Below the pieces are notes generated by a model. It saw only the letters and a program-made list of their open reading frames with translations, made no database searches and was not told the origin of the DNA. The position numbers were made by a program, and so were the translations under genes. Shown one piece after another: positions 24,235-33,924 of a stretch of DNA of 64,000 nucleotides (within the stretch, counting starts at the first letter, position 1; every line of letters starts with the position of its first letter). This DNA comes from Plasmodiophora brassicae. Its lineage: Eukaryota; Endomyxa; Phytomyxea; Plasmodiophorida; Plasmodiophoridae. The DNA lies in contig JASFAU010000008.1 in the NCBI GenBank assembly GCA_039704465.1, positions 1,116,001 to 1,180,000 on the forward strand, written 5' to 3'.

Positions 24235-24972
24235 TTAATGAAATCCTTGTGCGCTAGGCGCCGACATATCAGGAGGTACACCGGCGACGGATGTACACGT
24301 CCGCGGTACGGACGGGAGTAGCGCCAGGCAGACGAGCTGGACGACGCTGTTTAGGACACTGAACGCGTTCGGCCCCCAAATGACGATATTGTCGATGTAG
24401 AAACCGAATACGGTCCATAAGGCCCCGTTGACGAGCATCGTAGCCGCCAGAGGGGCCGAAAACGACGCCGCGTTCCTCGTCTTCAGGACGCGTACAAGCG
24501 ACAGGAGCGGCGATACGGTCGTTGCCATGTAGATCGCAATGACGACATAGCCGACAATCCAGGAGCGCGTTTCGGGCGAGCATATGTCGCGACATGCGAC
24601 CTGCGAGGCCAGCAGGCTGAGGAACGTGGCCGACATGCCAACAGCGAAGACGAGACGCATTCCCAGCAATTGCCTGCGCGACAGGTCTGGCAGGGGCAGG
24701 ACGACAGTGCCATAGTACATGCAGAGGAGGGCGCCAGGAAGGTTGCTGAAGAACACGAGGAAGGCGGACAGGATCGTGGCGTCGGCCATGACCGTGCTGT
24801 AGACGCACCAGGCGAAACCGTTGACGGCCAGCATGGCCAGCGGGATGACGGCCAGGTCGGCGAGTTCGCCTTTGGCGACCCTGGCCCGCACGTCCCTGAG
24901 CGGACTCAGGTACAGGAGGTTGGCTGTCACCAGCCCAAGCGATGGGGCCACGACGACAACGACGGCGTCCAT
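24235..24972 (-). CDS. SWEET (MtN3/saliva) sugar transporter
   Basis: Start at ATG 24972 (MDAVVVVVAPSLGLV) rather than the upstream ATG at 25137, because SWEETs begin almost directly with TM1. About 245 residues with seven membrane segments in a 3-1-3 arrangement. The first MtN3 repeat carries NGFAWCVYS. The second carries SPLLSLVRVLKTRNAASFSA and, further on, NGALWTVFGFYIDN followed by GPNAFSVLNSVVQL, close to the family consensus (SPL, lW.vYG, D, PN..G). SWEETs passively move sugars such as glucose or sucrose across membranes. No intron needed. It is on the same strand as the ABCG gene, but shared control cannot be inferred. Confidence 0.85.
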   Translation of the reverse strand: MDAVVVVVAPSLGLVTANLLYLSPLRDVRARVAKGELADLAVIPLAMLAVNGFAWCVYSTVMADATILSAFLVFFSNLPGALLCMYYGTVVLPLPDLSRRQLLGMRLVFAVGMSATFLSLLASQVACRDICSPETRSWIVGYVVIAIYMATTVSPLLSLVRVLKTRNAASFSAPLAATMLVNGALWTVFGFYIDNIVIWGPNAFSVLNSVVQLVCLALLPSVPRTCTSVAGVPPDMSAPSAQGFH

Positions 24973-25386
24973 GGCGTCGCCCGTGTGACACACTAGTCGG
25001 GAGGGCCGCTCCAGCTGTCGCGATGACGTGCGCACGTGGCTGCTGAGAAACCGGAACCCACCGGCGACGGCAACGACAAGATGCGCGCGGCCGGCCCTTG
25101 CGGTCTTCCTGCAGAGTTGCCGCGCCGCAAATGCCACAACGAACGTTCGTCAGCGAACTCTCGTTGCCCGCCTTGCCTGGAGTACCTACACGCTAGAAAT
25201 CTTGGGCGCCAGCAATTCGAGGTTCGAAACCGTGTCACATTCGATAGGCAGTGCCGGATCCTGCATGTTGCACAGCACAACATGACATTTATTCAGAAAC
25301 GCAGTACTACCCAACTGGGGTAAACCGATCGAAACCGATCGCGACTGCGGCCATCGTCCTGTCAGCATCGTCAGACAGGAGTCTTA
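24973..25386. other. Intergenic region between SWEET and histidine kinase a
   Basis: From about 25291 rightward the sequence is part of the segmental duplication (matches 28360 onward). The left part is presumably the SWEET promoter. No gene recognised. Confidence 0.45.
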
Positions 25387-27240
25387 TCATAGCCATTTGT
25401 GGAGCATAGCCGCGAGCTCCTTCAGGGTGAACGGTTTGGTCAGGCAGTCGTTCATGCCGGCGAGCAGGCAGGCCTCGCGATCGCCGTGCATGGCGCTGGC
25501 GGTCATGGCGACGATCGGGACGTAGGGCGGCCTTCTGTACCGGGATTCAATTTCGCGCAGCGCCTTGGCCGCGTCTCGCCCGTCGAGTTCCGGCATCATG
25601 CAGTCCATGAGGATGATGTCAATGGGACACGATGTTTCGAACTTCTTGATCGCTTCTCTCCCATCGCACGCCAGCAGCACGTTCCGGTAGCCGAGATTGG
25701 ACAGCTGCCTTGTCACCAACTGCCGAATCATGGAGTTGTCGTCCACAACGAGTATGACCTTCTCAGCTATCGGCACGTCCGAACCTGCCGCTGAACTCTT
25801 CGCACGACAGGGTTCCGAAACCTCACCTTCAACTACCTCCTCTTCTAATTCGTCGACGACTTCGAGCGGTATGACGAACCAGAAGACCGATCCCTGTCCG
25901 ACCGCACTTTGGACCCCGATCTGCCCTTTCATCAGCTCCACCAGCGTTCGAACAATGTGTAGGCCGAGACCGGTGCCACCGAACTTCCTCGTGTCCGACG
26001 AATCCACTTGCGAGAACGGTTGAAACAGGCGGCCCATGTTCGACTCAGCGATCCCAATCCCGGTGTCGATTACTTCAAAACGGGCGCGAACGACGTTCCC
26101 GCGGGCGTCTTCCGACGTACCATCCGTACCAGCAGGTTCAATAGCGCGGCCGACATGCAAAGTGACTCCACCACTGCTTGTGAATTTGATAGCGTTGTTG
26201 GTCAGGTTCATCATGATCTGGAGAAACCGATTCGGGTCGCCCCGCACCAGATCGGGGACGTCGCTGTCGACAACAGCGCGTAACAGCAACCCTTTACGTT
26301 CGGCCTGCTCGTGGAGAAGGCGCTCGCAATTCTGGACCACATGCCGAAGGTTGAATGGAATGCTCTCCAGGACCATCTTCCCGGCCTCCAGCTTGGACAC
26401 GTCCAGAATGTCGTTGACCAAGGCGAGCAGAATACGCGCCGACTCGCCAATCATGGTCACCAGCGCGGCCTGGTCACTGGAGAGCGATGTGGCACCGAGC
26501 AGGTCGTTGAAGCCGATGATGCCGGACAGAGGCGTGCGAAGTTCGTGGCTGATCGTCGCAACGAATGCTGACTTGGCATTTGATGCCTCAATGGCCTTGT
26601 CCCGAGCCACGACAACGTCACCGTACAACCTGTGCATTATTTGTGATTGGAGTTGCACGTTCTTAGCACTTTGAATTACATCCTCCAGGCCGCCTAGTCT
26701 CTCGTCATCCTCCCTGCGACGTCGGTTCTCCTCCTCAAGACGCGCTGCACGTTCGCGAGTGACAACTACATCGGTGACGTCTTCGGCGCGAACGATGATG
26801 AAGATGACCTCACCTGTTACCGGGTCAATCACAGGGGAATTCAGCGGGCTCCAGTACCGAGTCTCGACACTGCCGTCTGGCTTCCTGATGTCGACCTTTT
26901 GAACTGCAAGCGAATGTGGCCCGCGAAACGTTTGAACAACACCAAGCGAACAGTGCATGTTCCGACGCATCGAGGCCGATGGATTATCGGGGTCGTCGGG
27001 CAGCACGTCGATGATACTTCGCCCCAAGAGATCCTCTCGGCGTGACAACGTCGCTTGAAGATACGCATTGCTGGCCTCGACGATACGTAGGTGCGGGACG
27101 TCCACCAGAAGGCAGAGGGTTGGGAAGGCCCCGAATACGAGACGGAAGTCGGGAGGTGCGGGTTGTGTAGCGTCGCTGGTGATGAGCAAGTTATCGCCTG
27201 CTTGACGGGGGCGGCGACGCAGCCTTGTCCAGAGAGCCAT
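25387..27240 (-). CDS. Hybrid histidine kinase a (PAS-HisKA-HATPase-REC)
   Basis: Intronless, 617 residues, no membrane segment, so probably cytosolic. Residues about 30-155 form a PAS-like sensor (LCLLVDVPHLRIVEASNAYL, ending IIVRAEDVT). A charged coiled-coil linker (about 156-221) leads to HisKA with phospho-acceptor His232 (ATISHELRTPLSG). The ATPase has the N box (MNLTNNAIKF, about 344-353), DTGIG (392) and GGTGLG (421). The receiver has Asp500/501 (ILVVDDN), phospho-acceptor Asp546 (IILMDCMMPELDG) and the conserved Lys of CLTKPF near the end. All catalytic residues are present. It is nearly identical to kinase b except in the linker. An eight-unit 27-bp repeat lies just upstream. Confidence 0.9.
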   Translation of the reverse strand: MALWTRLRRRPRQAGDNLLITSDATQPAPPDFRLVFGAFPTLCLLVDVPHLRIVEASNAYLQATLSRREDLLGRSIIDVLPDDPDNPSASMRRNMHCSLGVVQTFRGPHSLAVQKVDIRKPDGSVETRYWSPLNSPVIDPVTGEVIFIIVRAEDVTDVVVTRERAARLEEENRRRREDDERLGGLEDVIQSAKNVQLQSQIMHRLYGDVVVARDKAIEASNAKSAFVATISHELRTPLSGIIGFNDLLGATSLSSDQAALVTMIGESARILLALVNDILDVSKLEAGKMVLESIPFNLRHVVQNCERLLHEQAERKGLLLRAVVDSDVPDLVRGDPNRFLQIMMNLTNNAIKFTSSGGVTLHVGRAIEPAGTDGTSEDARGNVVRARFEVIDTGIGIAESNMGRLFQPFSQVDSSDTRKFGGTGLGLHIVRTLVELMKGQIGVQSAVGQGSVFWFVIPLEVVDELEEEVVEGEVSEPCRAKSSAAGSDVPIAEKVILVVDDNSMIRQLVTRQLSNLGYRNVLLACDGREAIKKFETSCPIDIILMDCMMPELDGRDAAKALREIESRYRRPPYVPIVAMTASAMHGDREACLLAGMNDCLTKPFTLKELAAMLHKWL

Positions 27241-27324
27241 TGCCGATGAGTCTATGACCGAGTCGCGCGGGGGTGAGGCGCTGAGGCAGGCTCTCCTTTC
27301 GGGCCGGAATGCGCAGGAACCAAG

Positions 27325-27540
27325 GGACGACGTCGGGGGCCCAAATTTGGAGGACGTCGTCGGGGGCCCAAATTTGGAGGACGTCGTCGGGGGCCCAAAT
27401 TTGGAGGACGTCGTCGGGGGCCCAAATTTGGAGGACGTCGTCGGGGGCCCAAATTTGGAGGACGTCGTCGGGGGCCCAAATTTGGAGGACGTCGTCGGGG
27501 GCCCAAATTTGGAGGACGTCGTCGGGGGCCCAAATTTAGA
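27325..27540. repeat. Eight tandem copies of a 27-bp unit upstream of kinase a
   Basis: Eight units of 27 bp; each contains the palindromes GACGTC, GGGCCC and AAATTT. The array sits between the start of kinase a (27240) and the end of the MetAP remnant (27666), in the presumed promoter. The matching place upstream of kinase b (about 30399-30420) has a single unit, so this array expanded after duplication. It is also an open frame on both strands, but that looks incidental. Confidence 0.9.
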
Positions 27541-27665
27541 ATCGGGGTGCTGCTGTGTGCCACTCTGCGCCGTCTGCGGAATCCGTAAATATCAATGGCC
27601 GTCCGTCGAAACAGCCAGAGCTGTTCTGACTGGCAGGACGCCATGCAGGCAGACTGTATTTCGGG

Positions 27666-28240
27666 CTACGTTGTGGCGCCTTTCGCCGTCGTATCGACGC
27701 CGTCGAGGAACAACGGGGGCGAGGAATCCGTCCTGGCTGTGAGTACCTCGTACCCGTCCTCCGTAACGAGGATCGTGTGCTCGAACTGCGCGCTGCGTTT
27801 CCCGTCTTGCGTCGTGGACGTCCAATCGTCCGGCCAGGTCACGTCCCGCCAGTCGCCGACGTTGATCATCGGCTCGATAGTGAAGGTCTGCCAGGGCCGG
27901 ACCGTCCCGACTGCCTTGTTCTTCGCGTAGTGCGGCACGTTCGGCGCCGAATGGAACAATGTCCCGATGCCGTGGCCACAGTACGAGCGCACGACCGAGA
28001 ACCCAGACGGGCGCACCGTCTTCGAGATGATGCCGCCAAACTCACGGAACAGCACGCCTGGCTTCACTGAGCAGCACGAACTGTCAGCAACGGCCGTTGA
28101 ACCCACAAGCGAACAGGTTACCGTGCGCGATCGCGGCCATCATCGAATCGTACGACGCCCGAACGAAACGCTTGGACTCCTCGTCAACGTTCCCAACAAA
28201 GTACGTCTTGTTGAGATCGTAAACGGGGCCGTCATGAGCA
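27666..28240 (-). pseudogene. Truncated methionine aminopeptidase copy
   Basis: Matches the C-terminal part of the intact MetAP1 gene to the right: the NxTYFVGN region near 28195, [25 protein letters not shown] and QFEHTI, ending at 27666. Similarity stops at 28240, inside what is an intron (31100-31155) in the intact gene. The 3' splice AG of that intron is altered here. The first metal-binding Asp, the substrate-side His and the zinc finger are missing, so it cannot be an active enzyme. It is the passenger end of the kinase segmental duplication. Confidence 0.85.
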
Positions 28241-28253
28241 GCCTGACATTCAT

Positions 28254-28290
28254 GCCGACTCGGGTCGACCCGGGTCAGACCCGAGTCGGC
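28254..28290. repeat. Perfect 13-bp inverted repeat (hairpin) at duplication breakpoint
   Basis: Arms GCCGACTCGGGTC (28254-28266) and GACCCGAGTCGGC (28278-28290) flank an 11-nt loop that is itself rich in GACCCGGGTC. A related gacccgggtcgaccc stretch follows at about 28308-28322. It lies within the 119 bp (28241-28359) that separate the two copies of the segmental duplication. Confidence 0.85.
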
Positions 28291-28455
28291 AGGTCCTTTA
28301 CCCGCCCGACCCGGGTCGACCCATTGACATTACTAAACACAAGAAAGTTATACTTATGTATTCAGAAACGCACTACTACCCAACTGGAGTAAATCGATGG
28401 AAACCGATCGCGACTGCGGCCATCGTCCTGTCAGCATCGTCAGACAGGAGTCTTA

Positions 28456-30309
28456 TCATAGCCATTTGTGGAGCATAGCCGCGAGCTCCTTCAGGGTGAA
28501 CGGTTTGGTCAGGCAGTCGTTCATGCCGGCGAGCAGGCAGGCCTCGCGATCGCCGTGCATGGCGCTGGCGGTCATGGCGACGATCGGGACGTAGGGCGGT
28601 TTTCTGTACCGGGATTCAATTTCGCGCAGCGCCTTGGCCGCGTCTCGCCCGTCGAGTTCCGGCATCATGCAGTCCATGAGGATGATGTCAATGGGACCCG
28701 ATGTCTCGAACTTCCTGATCGCTTCTCTCCCATCGCACGCCAGCAGCACGTTCCGGTAGCCGAGATTGGACAGCTGTCTTGTCACCAGCTGCCGGATCAT
28801 GGAGTTGTCATCCACAACGAGTATGACCTTCTCAGCTATCGGCACGTCCGAACCTGCCGCTGAACTCTTCGCACGACAGGGTTCCGAAACCTCACCTTCA
28901 ACTACCTCCTCTTCTAATTCGTCGACGACTTCGAGCGGTATGACGAACCAGAAGACCGATCCCTGTCCGACCGCACTTTGGACCCCGATCTGCCCTTTCA
29001 TCAGCTCCACAAGCGTCCGAACAATGTGTAGGCCGAGACCGGTGCCACCGAACTTCCTCGTGTCCGACGAATCCACTTGCGAGAACGGTTGAAACAGGCG
29101 GCCCATGTTCGACTCAGCGATCCCAATCCCGGTGTCGATTACTTCGAAACGGGCGCGAACGACGTTCCCGCGGTCGTCTTCCGACGTACCAACCGTACCA
29201 GCTGGTTCAATAGCGCGGCCGACATGCAAAGTGACTCCACCACTGCTTGTGAATTTGATAGCGTTGTTGGTCAGGTTCATCATGATCTGGAGAAACCGAT
29301 TCGGGTCGGCCCGCACCAGATCGGGGACGTCGCTGTCGACAACGGCGCGTAACAGCAACCCTTTACGTTCCGCCTGCTCGTGGAGAAGGCGCTCGCAATT
29401 CTGGACCACATGTCGAAGGTTGAACGGAATGCTCTCCAGGACCATCTTCCCGGCCTCCAGCTTGGACACGTCCAGAATGTCGTTGACCAAGGCGAGCAGA
29501 ATACGCGCCGACTCACCAATCATGGTCACCAGCGCGGCCTGGTCACTGGAGAGCGATGTGGCACCGAGCAGGTCGTTGAAGCCGATGATGCCGGACAGAG
29601 GCGTGCGAAGTTCGTGGCTGATCGTCGCAACGAATGCTGACTTGGCATTTGATGCCTCAACGGCCTTGTCCCGAGCCACGGCAACGTCATCGTACATACT
29701 CTTCATCAGTTGCGCTTGGAGTTGCGAGTTCTTAGCACGTTCAATTACAACCGACAGGCCGTCTAGCCTCTCCTCATCTTCCTTGCGACGGCGGTGCTCT
29801 TCCTCAAGAAGCGCTGCACGTTCGCGAGCGACGACTAACTCGGTGACGTCTTCGGCGCGAACGATGATGTAGATGATCTCATCTGTTACCGGGTCAATCA
29901 CAGGGGAATTCAGCGGGCTCCAGTACCGAGTCTCGACACTGCCGTCTGGCTTCCTGATGTCGACCTTCTGAATTGCAAGCGAATGTGGCCCGCGCATCGT
30001 TTGAGCAGCACCAAGCGAACAGTGCATGTTCCGACGCATTGAGGCCGATGGATTATCGGGGTCGTCGGGCAGCACGTCTAGGATACTTCGCCCCAAGAGA
30101 TCCTCTCGGCGTGACAACGTCGCTTGAAGGTATGCATTGCTGGCCTCGACGATACGTAGGTGCGGGACGTCCACCAGGAGGCAGATGGTTGGGAAGGCCC
30201 CGAATACGAGACGGAAGTCGGGAGGTGCGGGTTGTGTTGTGTCGCTGGTGCTGAGCAAGTTACCGCCTGCTTGACGGTGTCGGCGACGCAGCCTTGTCCA
30301 GAGAGCCAT
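28456..30309 (-). CDS. Hybrid histidine kinase b (PAS-HisKA-HATPase-REC)
   Basis: Intronless, 617 residues, same domain order and the same catalytic residues as kinase a: His232, N box, both glycine boxes and receiver Asp546. By eye, about 21 of 66 residues differ between the copies across the linker (156-221), against about 19 in the other roughly 550 residues. Upstream it has one 27-bp unit instead of eight. Phosphorelay to a separate HPt protein and response regulator is the usual mode for hybrid kinases (family knowledge); no HPt gene is visible in this window. Confidence 0.9.
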   Translation of the reverse strand: MALWTRLRRRHRQAGGNLLSTSDTTQPAPPDFRLVFGAFPTICLLVDVPHLRIVEASNAYLQATLSRREDLLGRSILDVLPDDPDNPSASMRRNMHCSLGAAQTMRGPHSLAIQKVDIRKPDGSVETRYWSPLNSPVIDPVTDEIIYIIVRAEDVTELVVARERAALLEEEHRRRKEDEERLDGLSVVIERAKNSQLQAQLMKSMYDDVAVARDKAVEASNAKSAFVATISHELRTPLSGIIGFNDLLGATSLSSDQAALVTMIGESARILLALVNDILDVSKLEAGKMVLESIPFNLRHVVQNCERLLHEQAERKGLLLRAVVDSDVPDLVRADPNRFLQIMMNLTNNAIKFTSSGGVTLHVGRAIEPAGTVGTSEDDRGNVVRARFEVIDTGIGIAESNMGRLFQPFSQVDSSDTRKFGGTGLGLHIVRTLVELMKGQIGVQSAVGQGSVFWFVIPLEVVDELEEEVVEGEVSEPCRAKSSAAGSDVPIAEKVILVVDDNSMIRQLVTRQLSNLGYRNVLLACDGREAIRKFETSGPIDIILMDCMMPELDGRDAAKALREIESRYRKPPYVPIVAMTASAMHGDREACLLAGMNDCLTKPFTLKELAAMLHKWL

Positions 30310-30545
30310 GGCCGATGAGTCTATGACGGAGTCGCGCGGGGGTGAGGCGCTGAGGCAACGCTCTCTTTCGGACCGGAATTCGCAGGAACCAAGGGACGTC
30401 GTCGGGGGCCCAAATTTAGAACCGGGGTGCTGCTGTGTGCCACTCTGCGCCGTCTGCGGAATCCGTAAATATCACTGGCCGTCCGTCGAAACAGCCAGAG
30501 CTGTTCTGACTGGCAGGACGCCATGCAGGCAGACTGTATTTCGGG

Positions 30546-31979
30546 CTACGTTGTGGCGCCTTTCGCGGTCGTATCGACGCCGTCGAGGAACAACGGGGGC
30601 GAGGAATCCGTCCTGGCTGTGAGTACCTCGTACCCGTCCTCCGTAACGAGGATCGTGTGCTCGAACTGCGCGCTGCGTTTCCCGTCTTGCGTCGTGGACG
30701 TCCAATCGTCCGGCCAGGTCACGTCCCGCCAGTCGCCGACGTTGATCATCGGCTCGATCGTGAAGGTCTGCCAGGGCCGGACCGTCCCGACCGCCTTGTT
30801 CTTCGCGTAGTGCGGCACGTTCGGCGCCGAATGGAACAATGTCCCGATGCCGTGGCCACAGTACGAGCGCACGACCGAGAACCCAGACGGGCGCACCGTC
30901 TTCGAGATGATGCCGCCAAACTCACGGAACAGCACGCCTGGCTTCACTGAGCAGCACGAACTGTCAGCAACGGCCGTCGAACCCGTAAGCGAACACGGTT
31001 ACCGTGCGCGATCGCGGCCATCATCGAATCGTACGACGCCCGAACGAGACGCTTGGACTCCTCGTCAACGTTCCCTACAAAGTACGTCTCGTTGAGATCC
31101 TATACGGGGCCGTCATGAGCACGTCGGTCAGCGTGCGACAGGACGTGACGCGTACCCCATGGAACCCGTTATGGTACAGTGTGATGTCGATGTTGACAAT
31201 GTCGCCGTCCTGGAGCGGCCTGGCGTCGGGTATGCCATGACAGATGACCTCGTTCACAGACGTGCAGCACGACTTGGGGAACCCGTGGTAGTTCAGCGGC
31301 GACGGGTACGAATCGCGTTCGATGCAGGCGGCGTGCACGATCTTGTCGATCTCTTCGGTGGTCACACCGACGCGAACCGCCCTGGCTGCTATGTCGAGCA
31401 CCTCCCGCGCTAACTAGGCCATCAAAGCACATACACTATAAGCGGGTCTGGGGTTGTGGGCATTCCTCGGGCATGCAAGCACCCACCCTGCAGACCTTGC
31501 GCATGCCCTCGACCTGCTCCGGCGTCTTGATTTCGATCTTCGTATCGCCACGTTTCTGAAGTTCACTAGTAGTAGTGTGTGTCAGATGATGCACGCGGAG
31601 GGTGCCAATCAGGCAGCATACGTCCTGGGGACGCCCGTTTCCGCGTAGTCAGGCCTCGTGATACGGTCCGGAACGGTCCGCATCGGTGTGACGTAATGAG
31701 GTCGCAATGGCCCTGTGTAGTTGAATTCTGCAATGCAGGTCATTGAGAAACGCATGCGGCGTTGATCTGGATACCGGGCGGGACGATACCTGGAGGTTGA
31801 TACACGCGCGCTTTCCGGACTTCTACGGCCTCGCGATGAACGAGCTTGTGTTCGGACCAGATGGTGGCGAAGCAGGTCTGGCTGCAGAAGTACACGGCGG
31901 GCAGCTGGAGCTCGATGCACTTCGGACATTGGCTCGTCGACGGTTTCGAGCAGCCGCGTGCACCACAGACGGCCGTCAT
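30546..31979 (-). CDS. Methionine aminopeptidase 1
   Basis: Start at ATG 31979 ([18 protein letters not shown]) opens the N-terminal C6H2 zinc-finger region ([17 protein letters not shown]) that MetAP1 uses to bind the ribosome. Later exons give YTGPLRP and RPDYAETG (near 31650), [18 protein letters not shown] (near 31500), then the catalytic domain: [24 protein letters not shown], and HG joined to [10 protein letters not shown] across a 56-nt intron at 31100-31155. Joining that intron supplies the second metal-binding Asp. His of GHGIG and the Glu residues of TIEPMI and QFEHTI complete the five metal ligands. It removes the initiator Met from new proteins in the cytosol. The kinase b gene starts 237 bp downstream on the same strand. 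Confidence 0.9.
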
Positions 31980-32311
31980 GATCGCGGTGATCCGTATAGG
32001 TAGAACCGCACGGACTCCGTGACGCACTCGCTCACTCCGACACCGCACTCGTCACATATGTCAGCACGGCGACGCGTCTCTCTCTTCCTGAAGACCAAGA
32101 CGCGATCCGGGTCGTGCCCGGCATTTGTTCCATTTTAGCCCTTTACTGCTGGATAGCGTTCTCGTTATGATGTGCCCTGGATGCCGCTGGGGCCAACGAA
32201 CCACGGTATGTTCTGCCGCTGCGCGCATCCTCGGCACGTGACTGCCGTCGCGCAGCTGGAGCGGGTGGCCCGATATAGGCGCGCACCTGCTGCTGGCGAG
32301 TCGTCGACGCG
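31980..32311. other. Divergent intergenic region
   Basis: Lies between the MetAP1 start (minus) and the GPI-tail protein start (plus); presumably two promoters. No clear core element picked out. Confidence 0.4.
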
Positions 32312-33430
32312 ATGGCGCTGATGCTCGTCGTCGTCCTGCTTGGCATCGGTTGCATGTCGAGTGCCGATGCGCTGGCCGCCGGTGCGTTGGGCGCGGCCAA
32401 ACCTGTGCTTGCTTTCGCAGCGGGCACGGCCGCTCCCGTCCTTCTCGAGCGCTCCGCGTTCTACCCGGCGCTTGCCGAGGCCCTCGAGAAGCTGTACCCA
32501 GACGATACGCCGTTCGCCATCAACGCCAAGCTTGTTGCATTGCAATCGGTGTTTTCACCCATGGCGGGGTTCGCTGGGGCGTACCTCACCAAGGAGACCA
32601 TCGGGGTCGCGGGATCCCTCCTCAGGGGCAGATCCTCGCTGCGCAACGTGACGCGTGACGCCGTCCGCGGCGTGCCCAAGTTCGTTCGCGCCGTTGTCCT
32701 AACGCACATCATCGGACGTGCGATCAAACGCGTCCTCTGGGGCCCTGCCAAATGGTTGTCGGGGGAGATCGCCACGCAAGCCGACGGTGCCATGCTTCGT
32801 CACCCACGGGCCGTGCGTCGAGTGGAACGCGATGTACACAAGTTCCTCCGCCTGCCACTGGTCGACCGTGTTGCGCGATACGCTGCGGGACATGCCTTGC
32901 TTGGAGCTCTCCACTACGCGTCGCTGACGTCGTCGACCCGGCGGCTGTTAGCCGGCATTATCGGCAGAGTGGGGTCTTCATATCTATGGGGTTGCGTGCT
33001 GGACCCCGTCGACAAGGCGGTCGGAGGACTGGCCAAGGTGGGTGCTGGACTGCTGGTCAAGGCCACGAACATGTCGGAACCCATCCAGCAAGGTGTCATG
33101 CGACTTGCGCCATATGCGCTTGACGTCGGCGTTCTCCTCTGGATGGTCGGTCGAATGAAATCGCTCCCGGAGGGAGTACGCCAGTTCCTTCCCAAGTCGA
33201 TGAAGAAGGATCTGAAGCTGTCGGGACCAGCCCAGGTAGCGATGCTCACCGCTGGCCTCAGCATCATCCTCGGATCCGTCCACACCGCGAGTACCAGTAC
33301 TCCGAAACACAGCCGACGTCCTTCTGCTGTTTCGCCGCCGCGTCCAGCTGCCGAAAGCACGTCATCGACAACGCTGCCTGTGCCGTCGATGGCTGTTGCC
33401 TTGGCAGCATTGCTGGCGATTGCTGTCTAA
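32312..33430 (+). CDS. Secreted protein of unknown function with GPI-anchor-like tail
   Basis: Intronless, 372 residues. A signal peptide begins MALMLVVVLLGIGCMSSADA. The body is rich in Ala, Leu, Arg and Gly with amphipathic helices and no recognised domain. The last about 50 residues are Ser/Thr/Pro-rich (from about STSTPKHS) and end in a short hydrophobic tail, SMAVALAALLAIAV. Leader plus small-residue region plus C-terminal hydrophobic tail is the pattern of GPI-anchored surface proteins; this is inference. Internal hydrophobic stretches could instead be membrane helices. Confidence 0.65.
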   Translation: MALMLVVVLLGIGCMSSADALAAGALGAAKPVLAFAAGTAAPVLLERSAFYPALAEALEKLYPDDTPFAINAKLVALQSVFSPMAGFAGAYLTKETIGVAGSLLRGRSSLRNVTRDAVRGVPKFVRAVVLTHIIGRAIKRVLWGPAKWLSGEIATQADGAMLRHPRAVRRVERDVHKFLRLPLVDRVARYAAGHALLGALHYASLTSSTRRLLAGIIGRVGSSYLWGCVLDPVDKAVGGLAKVGAGLLVKATNMSEPIQQGVMRLAPYALDVGVLLWMVGRMKSLPEGVRQFLPKSMKKDLKLSGPAQVAMLTAGLSIILGSVHTASTSTPKHSRRPSAVSPPRPAAESTSSTTLPVPSMAVALAALLAIAV

Positions 33431-33924
33431 CGAGTCGCCCGCTTTCTAGTAAAGCTCGCCAGCTGCGCACGCGCGATTTCCCATTTACAACACCCACCAA
33501 ATTGGGTCCTTTCACCGAATACGTTGTCCGGATCGTTGGTCAACGAACTGTGCATGCGCCAGCGCCCTGACTCATATTGGAAATCGGGTACAGGTGTACA
33601 GCAGACGATTCGAGATCAGAGGAAGGCAGCGCTGATTGCAATTGTCCGTTCTGCACCTGAACAAGAGAAGCGGCATGGAGCATACTGTCAGAGCGGGTGT
33701 TCGGACGGAAGTTGACGCGAAGCATCGGGTCGGACCCCGAGGACGACGATCATAAAGATGTCAAGATGGCCATCGATAGTTAGCATCTCAATGATGTCAC
33801 CCGATTCTCCCCGGCCTTCGGTATAACTTTACATGATCGTGTGCGGTCGCATCACATGATTTCGCAGAGCCTACACGACATGACTTACGAAGCGTGCTCG
33901 GTATTCCACAGGGGTGATTAGGTC
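33431..33924. other. Intergenic region
   Basis: Short frames only; nothing recognised. Confidence 0.4.

Larger units (their letters stand above)
25291..31121. repeat. Direct segmental duplication: histidine kinase plus MetAP 3' end
   Basis: Copy 1 is 25291-28240 and copy 2 is 28360-31121. Both begin at a shared attcagaaacgca stretch and end at gtcatgagca. The offset is 3,069 bp in the kinase and about 2,880 bp past the 27-bp array; seven extra units (189 bp) account for the difference. Copy 2 is continuous with the rest of MetAP1, so it is the parental locus and copy 1 the derived one. Confidence 0.88.

Noticed and set aside
25180..25245. tRNA-like words ctagaaatctt and ggttcgaaacc in order
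   Set aside because: The flanking bases do not form anticodon or T-arm stems and no acceptor stem pairs, so it is not a tRNA gene.
27309..27539. Repetitive open frames through the 27-bp array on both strands
   Set aside because: 27 is a multiple of three, so any frame stays open by chance; the array is not conserved in kinase b.
31100..31155. Apparent loss of the second metal-binding Asp in MetAP1 (frame reads HGVRV)
   Set aside because: That stretch is a 56-nt intron; splicing gives HG followed by [10 protein letters not shown], the normal motif.
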